Source of the DNA: Chitinophaga sancti
GTDB lineage: Bacteria; Bacteroidota; Bacteroidia; Chitinophagales; Chitinophagaceae
Assembly: GCF_034424315.1 (NCBI RefSeq)
Contig: NZ_CP139972.1
Span: 7,882,501 to 7,946,500 of the forward strand
Reading direction: 5' to 3'
DNA length: 64,000 bases
A program made the position numbers and the translations under genes. Below, in pieces: positions 14,561-22,084 of this stretch. Position 1 is the first letter of the stretch; every line of letters begins with the position of its first letter. The notes beneath the pieces are model-generated. The model saw only the letters and a list, made by a program, of their open reading frames with translations, had not been told where the DNA came from and made no database searches.

Positions 14561-17173
14561 ATGAAAAAACTAATCGTATTTATTGGATTATTTGTTGCTG
14601 GATCTTCCCTGGGCCAGCAGTATAAGAGTTTTCCTATGTGGGATCACACGCTGCCTGTGGAGCAACGTGTTAATGATCTGGTTCACCGGTTGACGCTGGA
14701 AGAAAAGGTGGGGCAAATGGTCAATGCGGCTCCTGCTATCACCCATCTGGGTATACCTGCCTATGACTGGTGGAATGAAACGCTTCATGGCGTTGCCCGT
14801 ACTCCTTATCACGTTACTTCTTATCCGCAGGCCATTGCCATGGCTGCCACCTGGGATACTGCTGCTTTGTTCCTGATGGCAGATTATTCGGCCACCGAGG
14901 GCAGGGCCATTCATAACAGGGCTACGGCTGAGGGAAAGGACAATGAACGGTATGTGGGGTTAACTTACTGGACACCCAATATCAATATATTTCGTGATCC
15001 CCGTTGGGGCAGGGGACAGGAAACCTACGGAGAGGATCCCTACCTGACCGCTAAACTGGGAGCTGCCTTTGTACGCGGACTGCAGGGCGATGATCCTATA
15101 TACCTGAAGGCAGCTGCCTGCGCCAAACATTTTGCTGTACACAGCGGTCCGGAACCCAGCCGGCATTCCGATGATATTCATCCTTCGCTGCATGATCTCT
15201 GGGATACCTACCTGCCTGCTTTTCATGAACTGGTTGTGAATGCGGGTGTTGCCGGCGTGATGTGCGCATACAATGCCGTAGATGGTCAGCCTTGCTGTGG
15301 AAATGATCTGCTGATGACGAACATTCTGCGAAGGCAATGGAAGTTCACCGGTTATGTGACCAGCGATTGCTGGGCGCTGGATGATTTTTTCAAATACCAT
15401 AAAACCCATAAGGATGCTACGGCAGCAGCAGCAGATGCCCTCATTCATTCAACAGATATTGAGTGCGGCACCTCGGTCTACTATTCGCTGATCAATGCAG
15501 TAAAAACCGGGTTGATCAGCGAAGCTCAGTTGGATACTTCTCTCAGTAGACTATTCACCATACGGTACCGGCTGGGTTTGTTCGACCCCGTATCACAGGT
15601 TAGGTATGCACAAACGCCCGCTTCAGTACTGGAAAGCCCGGAGCATGATGCCCATGCCCTGAAAATGGCCAGTGAATCTATTGTTTTACTGAAAAACTCG
15701 GAAGGCGTACTACCGCTTAGTAAAAAGATAAAAAGGATAGCGGTGATAGGGCCCAATGCTGATAATAAAATAGCAGTTCTTGGCAACTATAACGGAACCC
15801 CCTCCCGGGTAGTGACCGTTGTGGAAGGCATCAGGGAAAAGCTGGGCCCGGATGTAACACTTATCTACGAAAAGGCGATCAATCATACTAACGATACCCT
15901 GCTGAATTACCGGGATATTACTGCTATGCTATCCTTTAAAGGGAGTCCGGGGGTGCAGGCAGCGTATTTTGACAATGAGCAGCTGGAGGGTACACCTCTG
16001 CAGACCCTCATCGAAAAGGATATTGACCATTACTGGGCGGAAGGACAGACACCTGCACCTAACCTGAAGACCATCCATTATTCAGCGAGGTATACCACCT
16101 TTCTGAAAGCAGCAGCAACGGAGATAATGAATTTTGAGGTAGATGGAGATGACGGCTACCGCCTGTTTATCAATGACTCTTTGATCGTTGATGCCTGGAC
16201 AAAGAACCGCTGGGGTGCAAGACCCTTTGTATTACCTGTCAGGAAAGACAGCAGCTACAAAATCGTGGTGGAATTTCATCAGAATGAGGGCAATGCTTTT
16301 ATCCAGGTCAAAGCCGGCGACAGGGTAAAAACTGACTTTGCTGCTTTGGCAGGAAGGCTGAAGGATGTCGATGCCATCATTTTTGCCGGCGGTATCTCAC
16401 CGCAACTGGAAGGAGAGGAGATGCCTGTAAGTGTACCGGGTTTTGACGGTGGTGACCGCACTACCATTATGTTGCCCAAGGTACAGACAGCGCTGCTGAA
16501 AGCCTTACAGCAAACCGGTAAACCGGTCGTTTTTGTGATGATGACCGGCAGCGCTATTGCTATTCCTGAAGAGGACGCGAAGCTGCCTGCCATTATCAAC
16601 GCCTGGTATGGAGGGCAGCGGGCAGGTACTGCTATTGCGGATGTACTTTTTGGTGATTATAATCCTTCAGGACGCCTTCCGGTAACGTTCTATGCATCAG
16701 ATAAAGATCTGCGTTCTTTCAAAGACTATTCTATGCAGAACAGGACTTACCGCTATTTCAGGGGGAAGCCTTTATACCCATTTGGATATGGATTAAGCTA
16801 CACTCATTTCTCTTATAGTGAGCTAAAGGTGGCAGAAAGCGTCCGCAAAGGGACGCCAGTCAGTATTAGTGTATTGTTGACTAATACAGGGCAATTTGAT
16901 GGGGATGAGGTGGTACAGCTCTATGTAAGTCACCCCGGGGTGGCAAATGCGCCTATAAGGGCATTAAAAGGTTTTCAGCGTATATCGTTGAAACACGGTG
17001 AAAGTAAAAAAGTATCATTTACATTAACGACAGAAGATCTTTCTCTGGTTGATGACAATGGAAAACGATATCAACCTGGAGGAAAAACAGTGATCAGTAT
17101 AGGAGGAGGACAACCGGGGCAGGAGCGTGGTGATATGAATAAGGTGTTATTGCATACGGTGATGGTCCGGTAG
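14561..17173 (+). CDS. GH3 glycoside hydrolase with PA14 insert (beta-xylosidase/beta-glucosidase-like)
   Basis: An 870-residue secreted or periplasmic enzyme. The signal peptide (residues 1-18) is followed by a GH3 N-terminal TIM barrel (about 30-330) with the nucleophile D269 in GYVTSDCW and the substrate-binding K189-H190. A GH3 C-terminal alpha/beta sandwich follows, interrupted by a PA14-like domain (about 465-580; GVQAAYFDNEQLEG... INDSLIVDAWT). A fibronectin-III-like domain ends the protein (about 755-870). WNETLHGVAR and CGTSVYYSLINAVKTG resemble bacterial beta-xylosidase/arabinofuranosidase-type GH3 enzymes, but specificity is not certain. It stands alone with its own terminator and is not part of the fructan locus. 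Confidence 0.92.
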   Translation: MKKLIVFIGLFVAGSSLGQQYKSFPMWDHTLPVEQRVNDLVHRLTLEEKVGQMVNAAPAITHLGIPAYDWWNETLHGVARTPYHVTSYPQAIAMAATWDTAALFLMADYSATEGRAIHNRATAEGKDNERYVGLTYWTPNINIFRDPRWGRGQETYGEDPYLTAKLGAAFVRGLQGDDPIYLKAAACAKHFAVHSGPEPSRHSDDIHPSLHDLWDTYLPAFHELVVNAGVAGVMCAYNAVDGQPCCGNDLLMTNILRRQWKFTGYVTSDCWALDDFFKYHKTHKDATAAAADALIHSTDIECGTSVYYSLINAVKTGLISEAQLDTSLSRLFTIRYRLGLFDPVSQVRYAQTPASVLESPEHDAHALKMASESIVLLKNSEGVLPLSKKIKRIAVIGPNADNKIAVLGNYNGTPSRVVTVVEGIREKLGPDVTLIYEKAINHTNDTLLNYRDITAMLSFKGSPGVQAAYFDNEQLEGTPLQTLIEKDIDHYWAEGQTPAPNLKTIHYSARYTTFLKAAATEIMNFEVDGDDGYRLFINDSLIVDAWTKNRWGARPFVLPVRKDSSYKIVVEFHQNEGNAFIQVKAGDRVKTDFAALAGRLKDVDAIIFAGGISPQLEGEEMPVSVPGFDGGDRTTIMLPKVQTALLKALQQTGKPVVFVMMTGSAIAIPEEDAKLPAIINAWYGGQRAGTAIADVLFGDYNPSGRLPVTFYASDKDLRSFKDYSMQNRTYRYFRGKPLYPFGYGLSYTHFSYSELKVAESVRKGTPVSISVLLTNTGQFDGDEVVQLYVSHPGVANAPIRALKGFQRISLKHGESKKVSFTLTTEDLSLVDDNGKRYQPGGKTVISIGGGQPGQERGDMNKVLLHTVMVR

Positions 17174-17191
17174 GTTGAAAAATGTAAAATG

Positions 17192-17229
17192 AAAAGATGC
17201 TGTATCGTAAGTCCGATACAGCATCTTTT
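17192..17229 (+). terminator. Terminator of the GH3 gene
   Basis: A perfect 16-bp stem (AAAAGATGCTGTATCG and its complement) closes a 6-nt loop and ends in four T. It begins 18 bp after the stop codon. Confidence 0.9.
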
Positions 17230-17395
17230 CTTTGAAAAAGGTTTTCATTACCGTTGGTGAATTCCCTCTTTCATGATTGTTTTTATTCGTATCCTTGATG
17301 GAGTCGGGTACCTGTTTAAGCAATTTTAATAAAGCAAATTTGTATGTTTTGCCAATATTAGCAGTAATTTTAGAGTGACTTTTTAAATCAGATAA

Positions 17396-17785
17396 ATGGG
17401 TATTAAACAAAGAAATATCTCAGCCAGAAAAATAGAAATTGCGAATCAGTTTCTGTTTGAGCTTGACAAACATTTAACCGAACTGAAAACGGGACAAGTA
17501 GAAAAATCGATTGAACTTAATGAACTTGCTGAACTTTTGCATATTGTTCCTAATCACATGAGCGACACGGTAAGGGAAGTATTGGGTAAATCACCGTGCG
17601 AAATCTATGAGAATAAATTGCTGGAAATTAGCAAAGAAATGCTTGAGAAATCAAACAATCCAATTAGTGAAATCGCAAGAACATTGGATTATGACCCTTC
17701 AAATTTTACCAAATTCTTTAAGAGTTATACTGGATTGACGCCCTCTCAATACAGGAAACAAAAAACAGAACACCTCACCATTTAA
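17396..17785 (+). CDS. Small AraC-family regulator (DNA-binding domain only)
   Basis: A 129-residue protein. About 25 N-terminal residues precede a two-HTH AraC domain: ELNELAELLHIVPNHMSDTVREVLGKSP (first HTH) and NPISEIARTLDYDPSNFTKFFKSYTGLTPSQYRK (second HTH). There is no sensory or cupin domain, so any signal must come from elsewhere. It lies 64 bp before an SDR gene on the same strand and probably regulates it: two 13-bp direct repeats 21 bp apart, overlapping the regulator's stop codon, sit upstream of the SDR promoter. Confidence 0.85.
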   Translation: MGIKQRNISARKIEIANQFLFELDKHLTELKTGQVEKSIELNELAELLHIVPNHMSDTVREVLGKSPCEIYENKLLEISKEMLEKSNNPISEIARTLDYDPSNFTKFFKSYTGLTPSQYRKQKTEHLTI

Positions 17786-17830
17786 TCAGAATACCTCACC
17801 ATTTATTGCGTTAAGGGCTTTCTAGTTTTG
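17772..17830 (+). promoter_or_regulatory. AraC-type direct repeats and promoter of the first SDR gene
   Basis: ACCTCACCATTTA occurs at 17772-17784 and 17793-17805, exactly 21 bp (two helical turns) apart in the same orientation, as expected for an AraC-family site. A -7 box TAGTTTTG follows at 17823-17830, 20 bp before the SDR start codon. A site placed directly upstream of the promoter suggests activation. Confidence 0.6.
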
Positions 17831-17849
17831 TGTCATCAAATAAAAAATT

Positions 17850-18569
17850 ATGACAATAAACAAGACAGTCCTGATTACAGGCGCAAATCAGGGACTTGGG
17901 TTTGAAACAGCCAAACAATTAGCCGAATTGGGTTATTACATTTATGTCGGAAGCCGCGATAAGTCAAAAGGAACTGCGGCTATACAAAAATTAAATAAAC
18001 TTGGCTTTAACAATGTGGAACTTATTGAAATAGATGTAACAGACATCAATTCAATAAAACTGGCAAAGCAGGAGTTAGCGACAAAAACAGGAAAATTAGA
18101 TGTGTTAATCAATAATGCAGGCATCTCAGGGGGATTCATGTCTCAAAAAATGTCCACCTATTCTATTGGCAATTTGCGGAAACTATTTGACACTAATTTT
18201 TTCGGGGCGGTGCAAACAACGCAACAATTTATTGATTTACTGAAAAAATCAAACGAACCACGAATTGTAAATGTTTCAAGCGGATTAGCGTCTCTCGCAT
18301 TTAGCACTTCTCATGACCTGGAATTCTATGCTTACGGATGCTCCAAAACAGCATTAAATGCCTTTACGGTAAGTTTAGCCAAAGAATTTCGGCATACAAA
18401 TTTCAAAATAAACAGTGTTGAGCCGGGGTACACAGCGACAAATCTCAATGAATATCAAGGGGTGCAAACGGTAGAAGAGGCTGTTGGTATAATTGTAAAA
18501 TACGCGACTATAGGGGATGATGCACCAACAGGAAAGTTTTTCTGGAAAGAAGGTGAATTTGCCTGGTAA
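17850..18569 (+). CDS. Short-chain dehydrogenase/reductase (classical SDR)
   Basis: A 239-residue cytosolic oxidoreductase. The cofactor motif TGANQGLG (near residue 10), NNAG, the catalytic serine in VNVSSGLASL and the YGCSK tyrosine-lysine pair are all present. SRDKSKG after the second strand suggests NADPH preference. The substrate is unknown; neighbours suggest carbonyl or xenobiotic reduction. It sits downstream of the AraC-like gene with readable operator and promoter sequences, and has no convincing terminator after it. Confidence 0.88.
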   Translation: MTINKTVLITGANQGLGFETAKQLAELGYYIYVGSRDKSKGTAAIQKLNKLGFNNVELIEIDVTDINSIKLAKQELATKTGKLDVLINNAGISGGFMSQKMSTYSIGNLRKLFDTNFFGAVQTTQQFIDLLKKSNEPRIVNVSSGLASLAFSTSHDLEFYAYGCSKTALNAFTVSLAKEFRHTNFKINSVEPGYTATNLNEYQGVQTVEEAVGIIVKYATIGDDAPTGKFFWKEGEFAW

Positions 18570-18713
18570 AGTGCAGCAAGAGTGTTTGCAACAGCATGGC
18601 TGCACATGGTGCATTCTGCTACAAGCCACTACCCCCGGCATCAGGAATCGAACCACACAAGAATTCCAGCCCACGACACATCTACGACAAGCACAATTAA
18701 CACATATGATTAA

Positions 18714-19076
18714 TTAGTCCTTTTCGTTCCATGAGTTGAGAATTTTCTGTCTGTGATTTAAGCCCCAATCCTTCAACGAGTAAATTATAGGCGTTAACGT
18801 ATCTGCATAAGGCTCTGACTTGTAAATTATCTTAATAGGATATTCATTAAGAATAATTCTTTTTACTAGCTTATGTTGTTCTAATTCCTTCAATTCCTTA
18901 GACAGAACCTTTGGCGTAATTCCTGGGATACTTTCCAAAATATCAGTAAATCGTTCATTACCAACCGAAACAGAAATAATAATCGGTAATTTCCATTTGC
19001 CGTTTATTACGTCAAGCGCGTCACGTACAGGTTTAATTGTATCAAGGCATTCACAATGTGGTTTCTTTGTAGCCAT
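18714..19076 (-). CDS. HxlR-family winged-helix transcriptional regulator
   Basis: A 120-residue protein. The core reads DALDVINGKWKLPIIISVSVGNERFTDILESIPGITPKVLSKELKELEQHKLVKRI, the standard HxlR helix-turn-helix with the recognition helix around LSKELKELE. C9 and C11 (PHCECLD) could act as redox or electrophile sensors as in YodB/HypR-type members. It is transcribed divergently from the NADP-binding oxidoreductase at 19205, with a 128-bp spacer holding a probable operator, so it is likely an autoregulated repressor of that gene. Confidence 0.9.
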   Translation of the reverse strand: MATKKPHCECLDTIKPVRDALDVINGKWKLPIIISVSVGNERFTDILESIPGITPKVLSKELKELEQHKLVKRIILNEYPIKIIYKSEPYADTLTPIIYSLKDWGLNHRQKILNSWNEKD

Positions 19077-19096
19077 CCTATCTATTTAAAAAAAAT

Positions 19097-19131
19097 ACTT
19101 TCCTTCAGGAAAGTGATATACGAAGGAAAGT
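19097..19131. promoter_or_regulatory. Probable HxlR operator
   Basis: The dyad ACTTTCCT-TC-AGGAAAGT (19097-19114) is followed by a third half-site AGGAAAGT at 19124-19131. It sits in the divergent spacer, 21 bp from the HxlR start and 74 bp from the oxidoreductase start. The half-site resembles the TACTT-type dyads reported for this family. Confidence 0.6.
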
Positions 19132-19204
19132 AATTTTTACTCAATTTTGCTAATATTTATTTTTGCTGCTGTTACAGTAGCTATACTAACTAAATTGGTT
19201 TAAT

Positions 19205-19960
19205 ATGAAAATAGGATTAATTGGAACTGGTGAAATAGGCGGTACTATAGCAAAAAAACTTACTGCTGCAGGACATAACGTTAAAGTAAATAATTCATCA
19301 TCTCCGGAAGAACTCAATAAAAAAGCAGCAGAACTAGGAGTAATTCCAGCGACACTTAAAGAGGTAGTGAAAGATGTGGAAGTAATTATTTTCTCAGTGC
19401 CGACTACAGTATTTCCGACATTGCCCAAAGATCTTTTATCTGAGGTATCAAAGGACGTCATTATTGTTGATACGTCTAATTATTATCCCTTCCGTGATGG
19501 AGATATTGAAGATTTAAATAATGGAAAGGTAGAAAGTATATGGGTGTCTGAACATTTAGGTCGTCCGGTAATAAAGGCTTTTAACAACCTTTTAGCGCAT
19601 ACTTTAGCAGTTGGTGGTGTGAATTCTGCTGACGAAGAGAGAATTGCAATGGCTATATCTGGTGATGATACAAGCGCAAAAGAAATTGTTTCTTCCTTAG
19701 TTAAAGATGCCGGTTTTGATCCGGTTGATGCTGGAAAATTGTCCGATTCATGGAGACATCAGCCTGGAACACCAGCCTATTGTACTGAATTAAATGCAGC
19801 AGAACTAGAAAAGGCTTTGGATGACGGAATAAAGGAGAATGCAGGTGCATTGAGAAATAATGCCATTGCAAAGTTGATCCAACGTACAACGCCTCCATCT
19901 CATGAAGAAGTTGTTAATTTTAACCGTTCTATGTTTCCTGAAAATCCTAAAACCACCTAA
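19205..19960 (+). CDS. NADPH-binding F420-oxidoreductase-like protein
   Basis: A 251-residue protein. The N-terminal Rossmann motif IGLIGTGEIGGTIAKKL is followed by KVNNSSSPEEL, where the serine cluster fits NADP phosphate binding. VDTSNYYPFRDG and VIKAFNNLLAHTL are typical of the family named after F420-dependent NADP reductase (F420_oxidored), whose bacterial members often do not use F420. It is under a divergent HxlR regulator, the usual setting for electrophile- or quinone-responsive reductases. The specific reaction is not known. Confidence 0.82.
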   Translation: MKIGLIGTGEIGGTIAKKLTAAGHNVKVNNSSSPEELNKKAAELGVIPATLKEVVKDVEVIIFSVPTTVFPTLPKDLLSEVSKDVIIVDTSNYYPFRDGDIEDLNNGKVESIWVSEHLGRPVIKAFNNLLAHTLAVGGVNSADEERIAMAISGDDTSAKEIVSSLVKDAGFDPVDAGKLSDSWRHQPGTPAYCTELNAAELEKALDDGIKENAGALRNNAIAKLIQRTTPPSHEEVVNFNRSMFPENPKTT

Positions 19961-20095
19961 GTCTCATGTGTTACTGTGACGGAACGTATTGTAAAGGGAG
20001 GTACAAATGAAGTGATTGCTACCCGTACAATGAATTTCCCAACATCCCAACAAACTTCAGGAACACTTCCTACAAAGAGTTTTGGGAAAATGTAA
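19961..20095 (+). pseudogene. Orphan in-frame coding tail after the oxidoreductase
   Basis: The frame of the preceding gene continues open for 44 codons after its TAA, ending at a TAA at 20093-20095. The translation (VTVTERIVKGGTNEVIATRT, then MNFPTSQQTSGTLPTKSFGKM) has a protein-like composition but no start codon of its own. It could be the 3' remnant of another gene joined here by a deletion. No family was recognised. Confidence 0.3.
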
Positions 20096-20110
20096 TAACT
20101 TTGATAACGC

Positions 20111-20527
20111 ATGATGAAGCAAACACAAAAAAATATCCTCTTGTTTTTCATGGGCGCAGTATCACTGTACTTAATCTGTGCATGTTGGGTCATCCCCAAT
20201 ATCACCACCCATAATTACAGCGAGGATATCACACCCGGATCTATCCTGCTGAATGCGTTTATTATTGGCGTATTCGGTTTTTTTATCAATGAATCAATAG
20301 AGCGTTATATAAAAGAAGCACCTGAGGTAGGCAGACCATTATTGATCCTGAATATACTGGCTATCCCCTTAAGTATGATAGCAACAGTATTGTATAATAA
20401 TACACAAGCAAAAATTCAGGTAAGATTTCAGGCCCCACTAAACATGGCGGCAATGATCAGTACCTGTGCATTATTAAATCTACTCTTTATGATAGGGCGA
20501 TCGCTTTATAAACGGCTCTTTCAATAA
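20111..20527 (+). CDS. Small four-helix membrane protein, unknown function
   Basis: A 138-residue protein with probable membrane helices at about 9-28, 46-62, 76-94 and 110-130 and short hydrophilic loops. It has no catalytic motif or recognised family. It is monocistronic and followed by a very strong terminator. A second in-frame ATG follows at once (20114) and may be the true start. Confidence 0.65.
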   Translation: MMKQTQKNILLFFMGAVSLYLICACWVIPNITTHNYSEDITPGSILLNAFIIGVFGFFINESIERYIKEAPEVGRPLLILNILAIPLSMIATVLYNNTQAKIQVRFQAPLNMAAMISTCALLNLLFMIGRSLYKRLFQ

Positions 20528-20535
20528 GCAAACAT

Positions 20536-20571
20536 AAAAAAACACACAGGCCTTGCCTGTGTGTTTTTTTT
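20536..20571 (+). terminator. Terminator of the small membrane protein gene
   Basis: A perfect 16-bp stem (AAAAAAACACACAGGC with its complement), a 3-nt loop CTT and a run of eight T. It starts 9 bp after the stop. Confidence 0.93.
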
Positions 20572-20612
20572 ATAACAGGGATTTTTCTTAAATTATATCC
20601 AACAGTGACACT

Positions 20613-20798
20613 ATGAAAAAAATCATCCTCTGTTGCTTGTTTTCATTCGCATTTCTTTCCGGATATCCCGAACAAATAGAACCGCTCATGGATACCGCCT
20701 ACGTTACAGGCCTTTCCGTTGGCATCATCACCAATAACCAGATCGCCGGTATTAAAGCATACGGATACAGTTCTAATGAGCAGGGTCCATTTTTTTGA
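20613..20798 (+). pseudogene. Truncated serine beta-lactamase-family (class C-like) gene, N-terminal fragment
   Basis: Only 61 codons remain. A signal peptide (MKKIILCCLFSFAFLSG) is followed by YVTGLSVGIITNNQIAGIKAYGYS, which matches the first strands of serine beta-lactamase/penicillin-binding-protein-like hydrolases. The frame ends in a stop where the family would continue for another 300 or more residues, and the catalytic SxxK, YxN and KTG motifs are absent. The remaining 190 bp up to the next gene do not continue the fold. It is probably a deletion or insertion scar at the edge of the SDR/AraC module. Confidence 0.6.
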
Positions 20799-20943
20799 TG
20801 CTTCTCTGATTGTGGTAAAGTTAATGCGGGTGTTCCTAAATTAGTGGGCAATCAAGTTGTTTAAAATTAATCTTGATCCCTGAAACCCCCATCACCCGAA
20901 AAATTGACCCTATAAACAAAGTAATTCGGCCTTTAAAACAAAG

Positions 20944-20971
20944 TTGACCGACAAAATGTTCTCTAGTTTTG
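20944..20971 (+). promoter_or_regulatory. Promoter of the second SDR gene
   Basis: TTGACC at 20944-20949 and TAGTTTTG (exact TAnnTTTG) at 20964-20971 could serve as -33 and -7 boxes. A second copy of the upstream box (AAATTGACC at 20901, AAGTTGACC at 20941) might be a regulator site. The -7 box lies 20 bp before the ATG at 20992. Confidence 0.5.
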
Positions 20972-20991
20972 CCCTAACAAATTCTTTAGAA

Positions 20992-22029
20992 ATGGAACAA
21001 AATAATTACAACGGAGCATTACAAAAACCGATAGGTTCTGGCTTCAACGCAACATCAACAACTAGAGACGTAATCAAGGGAATTGACCTTACAGGCAAAA
21101 CTGCAATAGTTACAGGTGGTGACGGAGGTCTTGGTTTAGAAATCACCAAAGCATTAAATTTGGCTGGAGCAACAGTTATCGTTCCAGCTAGAGATGTGGA
21201 AAAAGCTAAGGAAAATCTAAAAGGAATTACCAATGTAGAAGTAGAAGTATTAAACTTGACAGAACCTGATTCCATTGACTCATTTGCTGAGAAGTTTTTG
21301 GATTCGGGCAAACCGTTGAATATGCTTATTAACAATGCAGGTATTATGTGGACGCCTCTACACCGTGACGTACGTGGGTATGAAGGGCAATTTTCTACCA
21401 ATCATTTAGGGCATTTTCAACTTACTTCAAAACTTTGGGATGCATTGAAAAAAGCAAAAGGAGCAAGAGTGGTGAATGTTTCATCTTCAGGACACCATTA
21501 CTCGCCTGTTATTTTTGACGACATAAACTATAACACAAGGGAGTACAACAAATTTGAAGCTTATGGACAATCTAAAACAGCAAATGTACTTTTTACAGTA
21601 GAATTGGATAAGAGGGCACAGCAATTTGGCGTTCGGGCTTATGCCCTGCATCCTGGTTTGATTTTGGAAACCAATTTGGGCAGGCATTTAACGTTTGAAG
21701 ATTTTGTTGTCTTAGGTATCTTAAATCCTGACGGAACACCTAACCCTGAAGCTGAAGCCGCAATGAAAAAAATACAAAAAAGTAAGGAACAAGGAGCAGC
21801 AACCTCGGTGTGGGCTGCAACGAGTCCCCAACTTCAAAACATTGGAGGTGTGTATTTAGAAGATGTTGAAATTGCAAAATACGATAAAACTAATTATGAT
21901 AGTGACCCAGCCTATAAAAGCCCTGGCGGATTTGCTGGTGTTGCACCTTTTGCATTGGATATGGAAGCAGCACAAAAACTTTGGACACTAAGTGAAGAAT
22001 TGACTCAGGCAAAATTTGATATACAATAA
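20992..22029 (+). CDS. SDR-family oxidoreductase (WWOX/retinol-dehydrogenase-like)
   Basis: A 345-residue protein. After an N-terminal extension (MEQNNYNGALQKPIGSGFNA) come the cofactor motif TGGDGGLG, NNAGIM, the catalytic serine region VNVSSSGHHYSP and YGQSK. PARDVEKAKENL fits NADP binding. The C-terminal stretch (GGVYLEDVEIAKYD... EEAQKLW-like) is typical of light-dependent-protochlorophyllide/WWOX-type SDRs annotated as oxidoreductases. The frame is open upstream to a TTG at 20944, but the -7 box overlaps that extension, so the ATG at 20992 is chosen. The AraC-type gene downstream is its likely regulator. Confidence 0.85.
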   Translation: MEQNNYNGALQKPIGSGFNATSTTRDVIKGIDLTGKTAIVTGGDGGLGLEITKALNLAGATVIVPARDVEKAKENLKGITNVEVEVLNLTEPDSIDSFAEKFLDSGKPLNMLINNAGIMWTPLHRDVRGYEGQFSTNHLGHFQLTSKLWDALKKAKGARVVNVSSSGHHYSPVIFDDINYNTREYNKFEAYGQSKTANVLFTVELDKRAQQFGVRAYALHPGLILETNLGRHLTFEDFVVLGILNPDGTPNPEAEAAMKKIQKSKEQGAATSVWAATSPQLQNIGGVYLEDVEIAKYDKTNYDSDPAYKSPGGFAGVAPFALDMEAAQKLWTLSEELTQAKFDIQ

Positions 22030-22041
22030 TCGAAACTAATA

Positions 22042-22073
22042 AGGCTCACATTGTTGAGCCTCTTCTTTTTTTT
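22042..22073 (+). terminator. Terminator after the second SDR gene
   Basis: The stem AGGCTCA / TGAGCCT with a 6-nt loop is followed by TCTTCTTTTTTTT. It separates the SDR gene from the AraC-type gene, which therefore probably has its own promoter. Confidence 0.8.
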
Positions 22074-22080
22074 AACTTTG
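22073..22080 (+). promoter_or_regulatory. -7-like box directly before the AraC-type gene
   Basis: TAACTTTG matches TAnnTTTG and ends four bases before the ATG at 22085. If it is used, the transcript would start at or near the A of the start codon (leaderless). Confidence 0.35.
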
Positions 22081-22084
22081 CATT

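Noticed and set aside
20944..20991. Upstream TTG start for the second SDR gene
   Set aside because: A TAGTTTTG -7 box lies inside this extension, so the transcript would start after the TTG; the ATG at 20992 fits the promoter and the family N-terminus.
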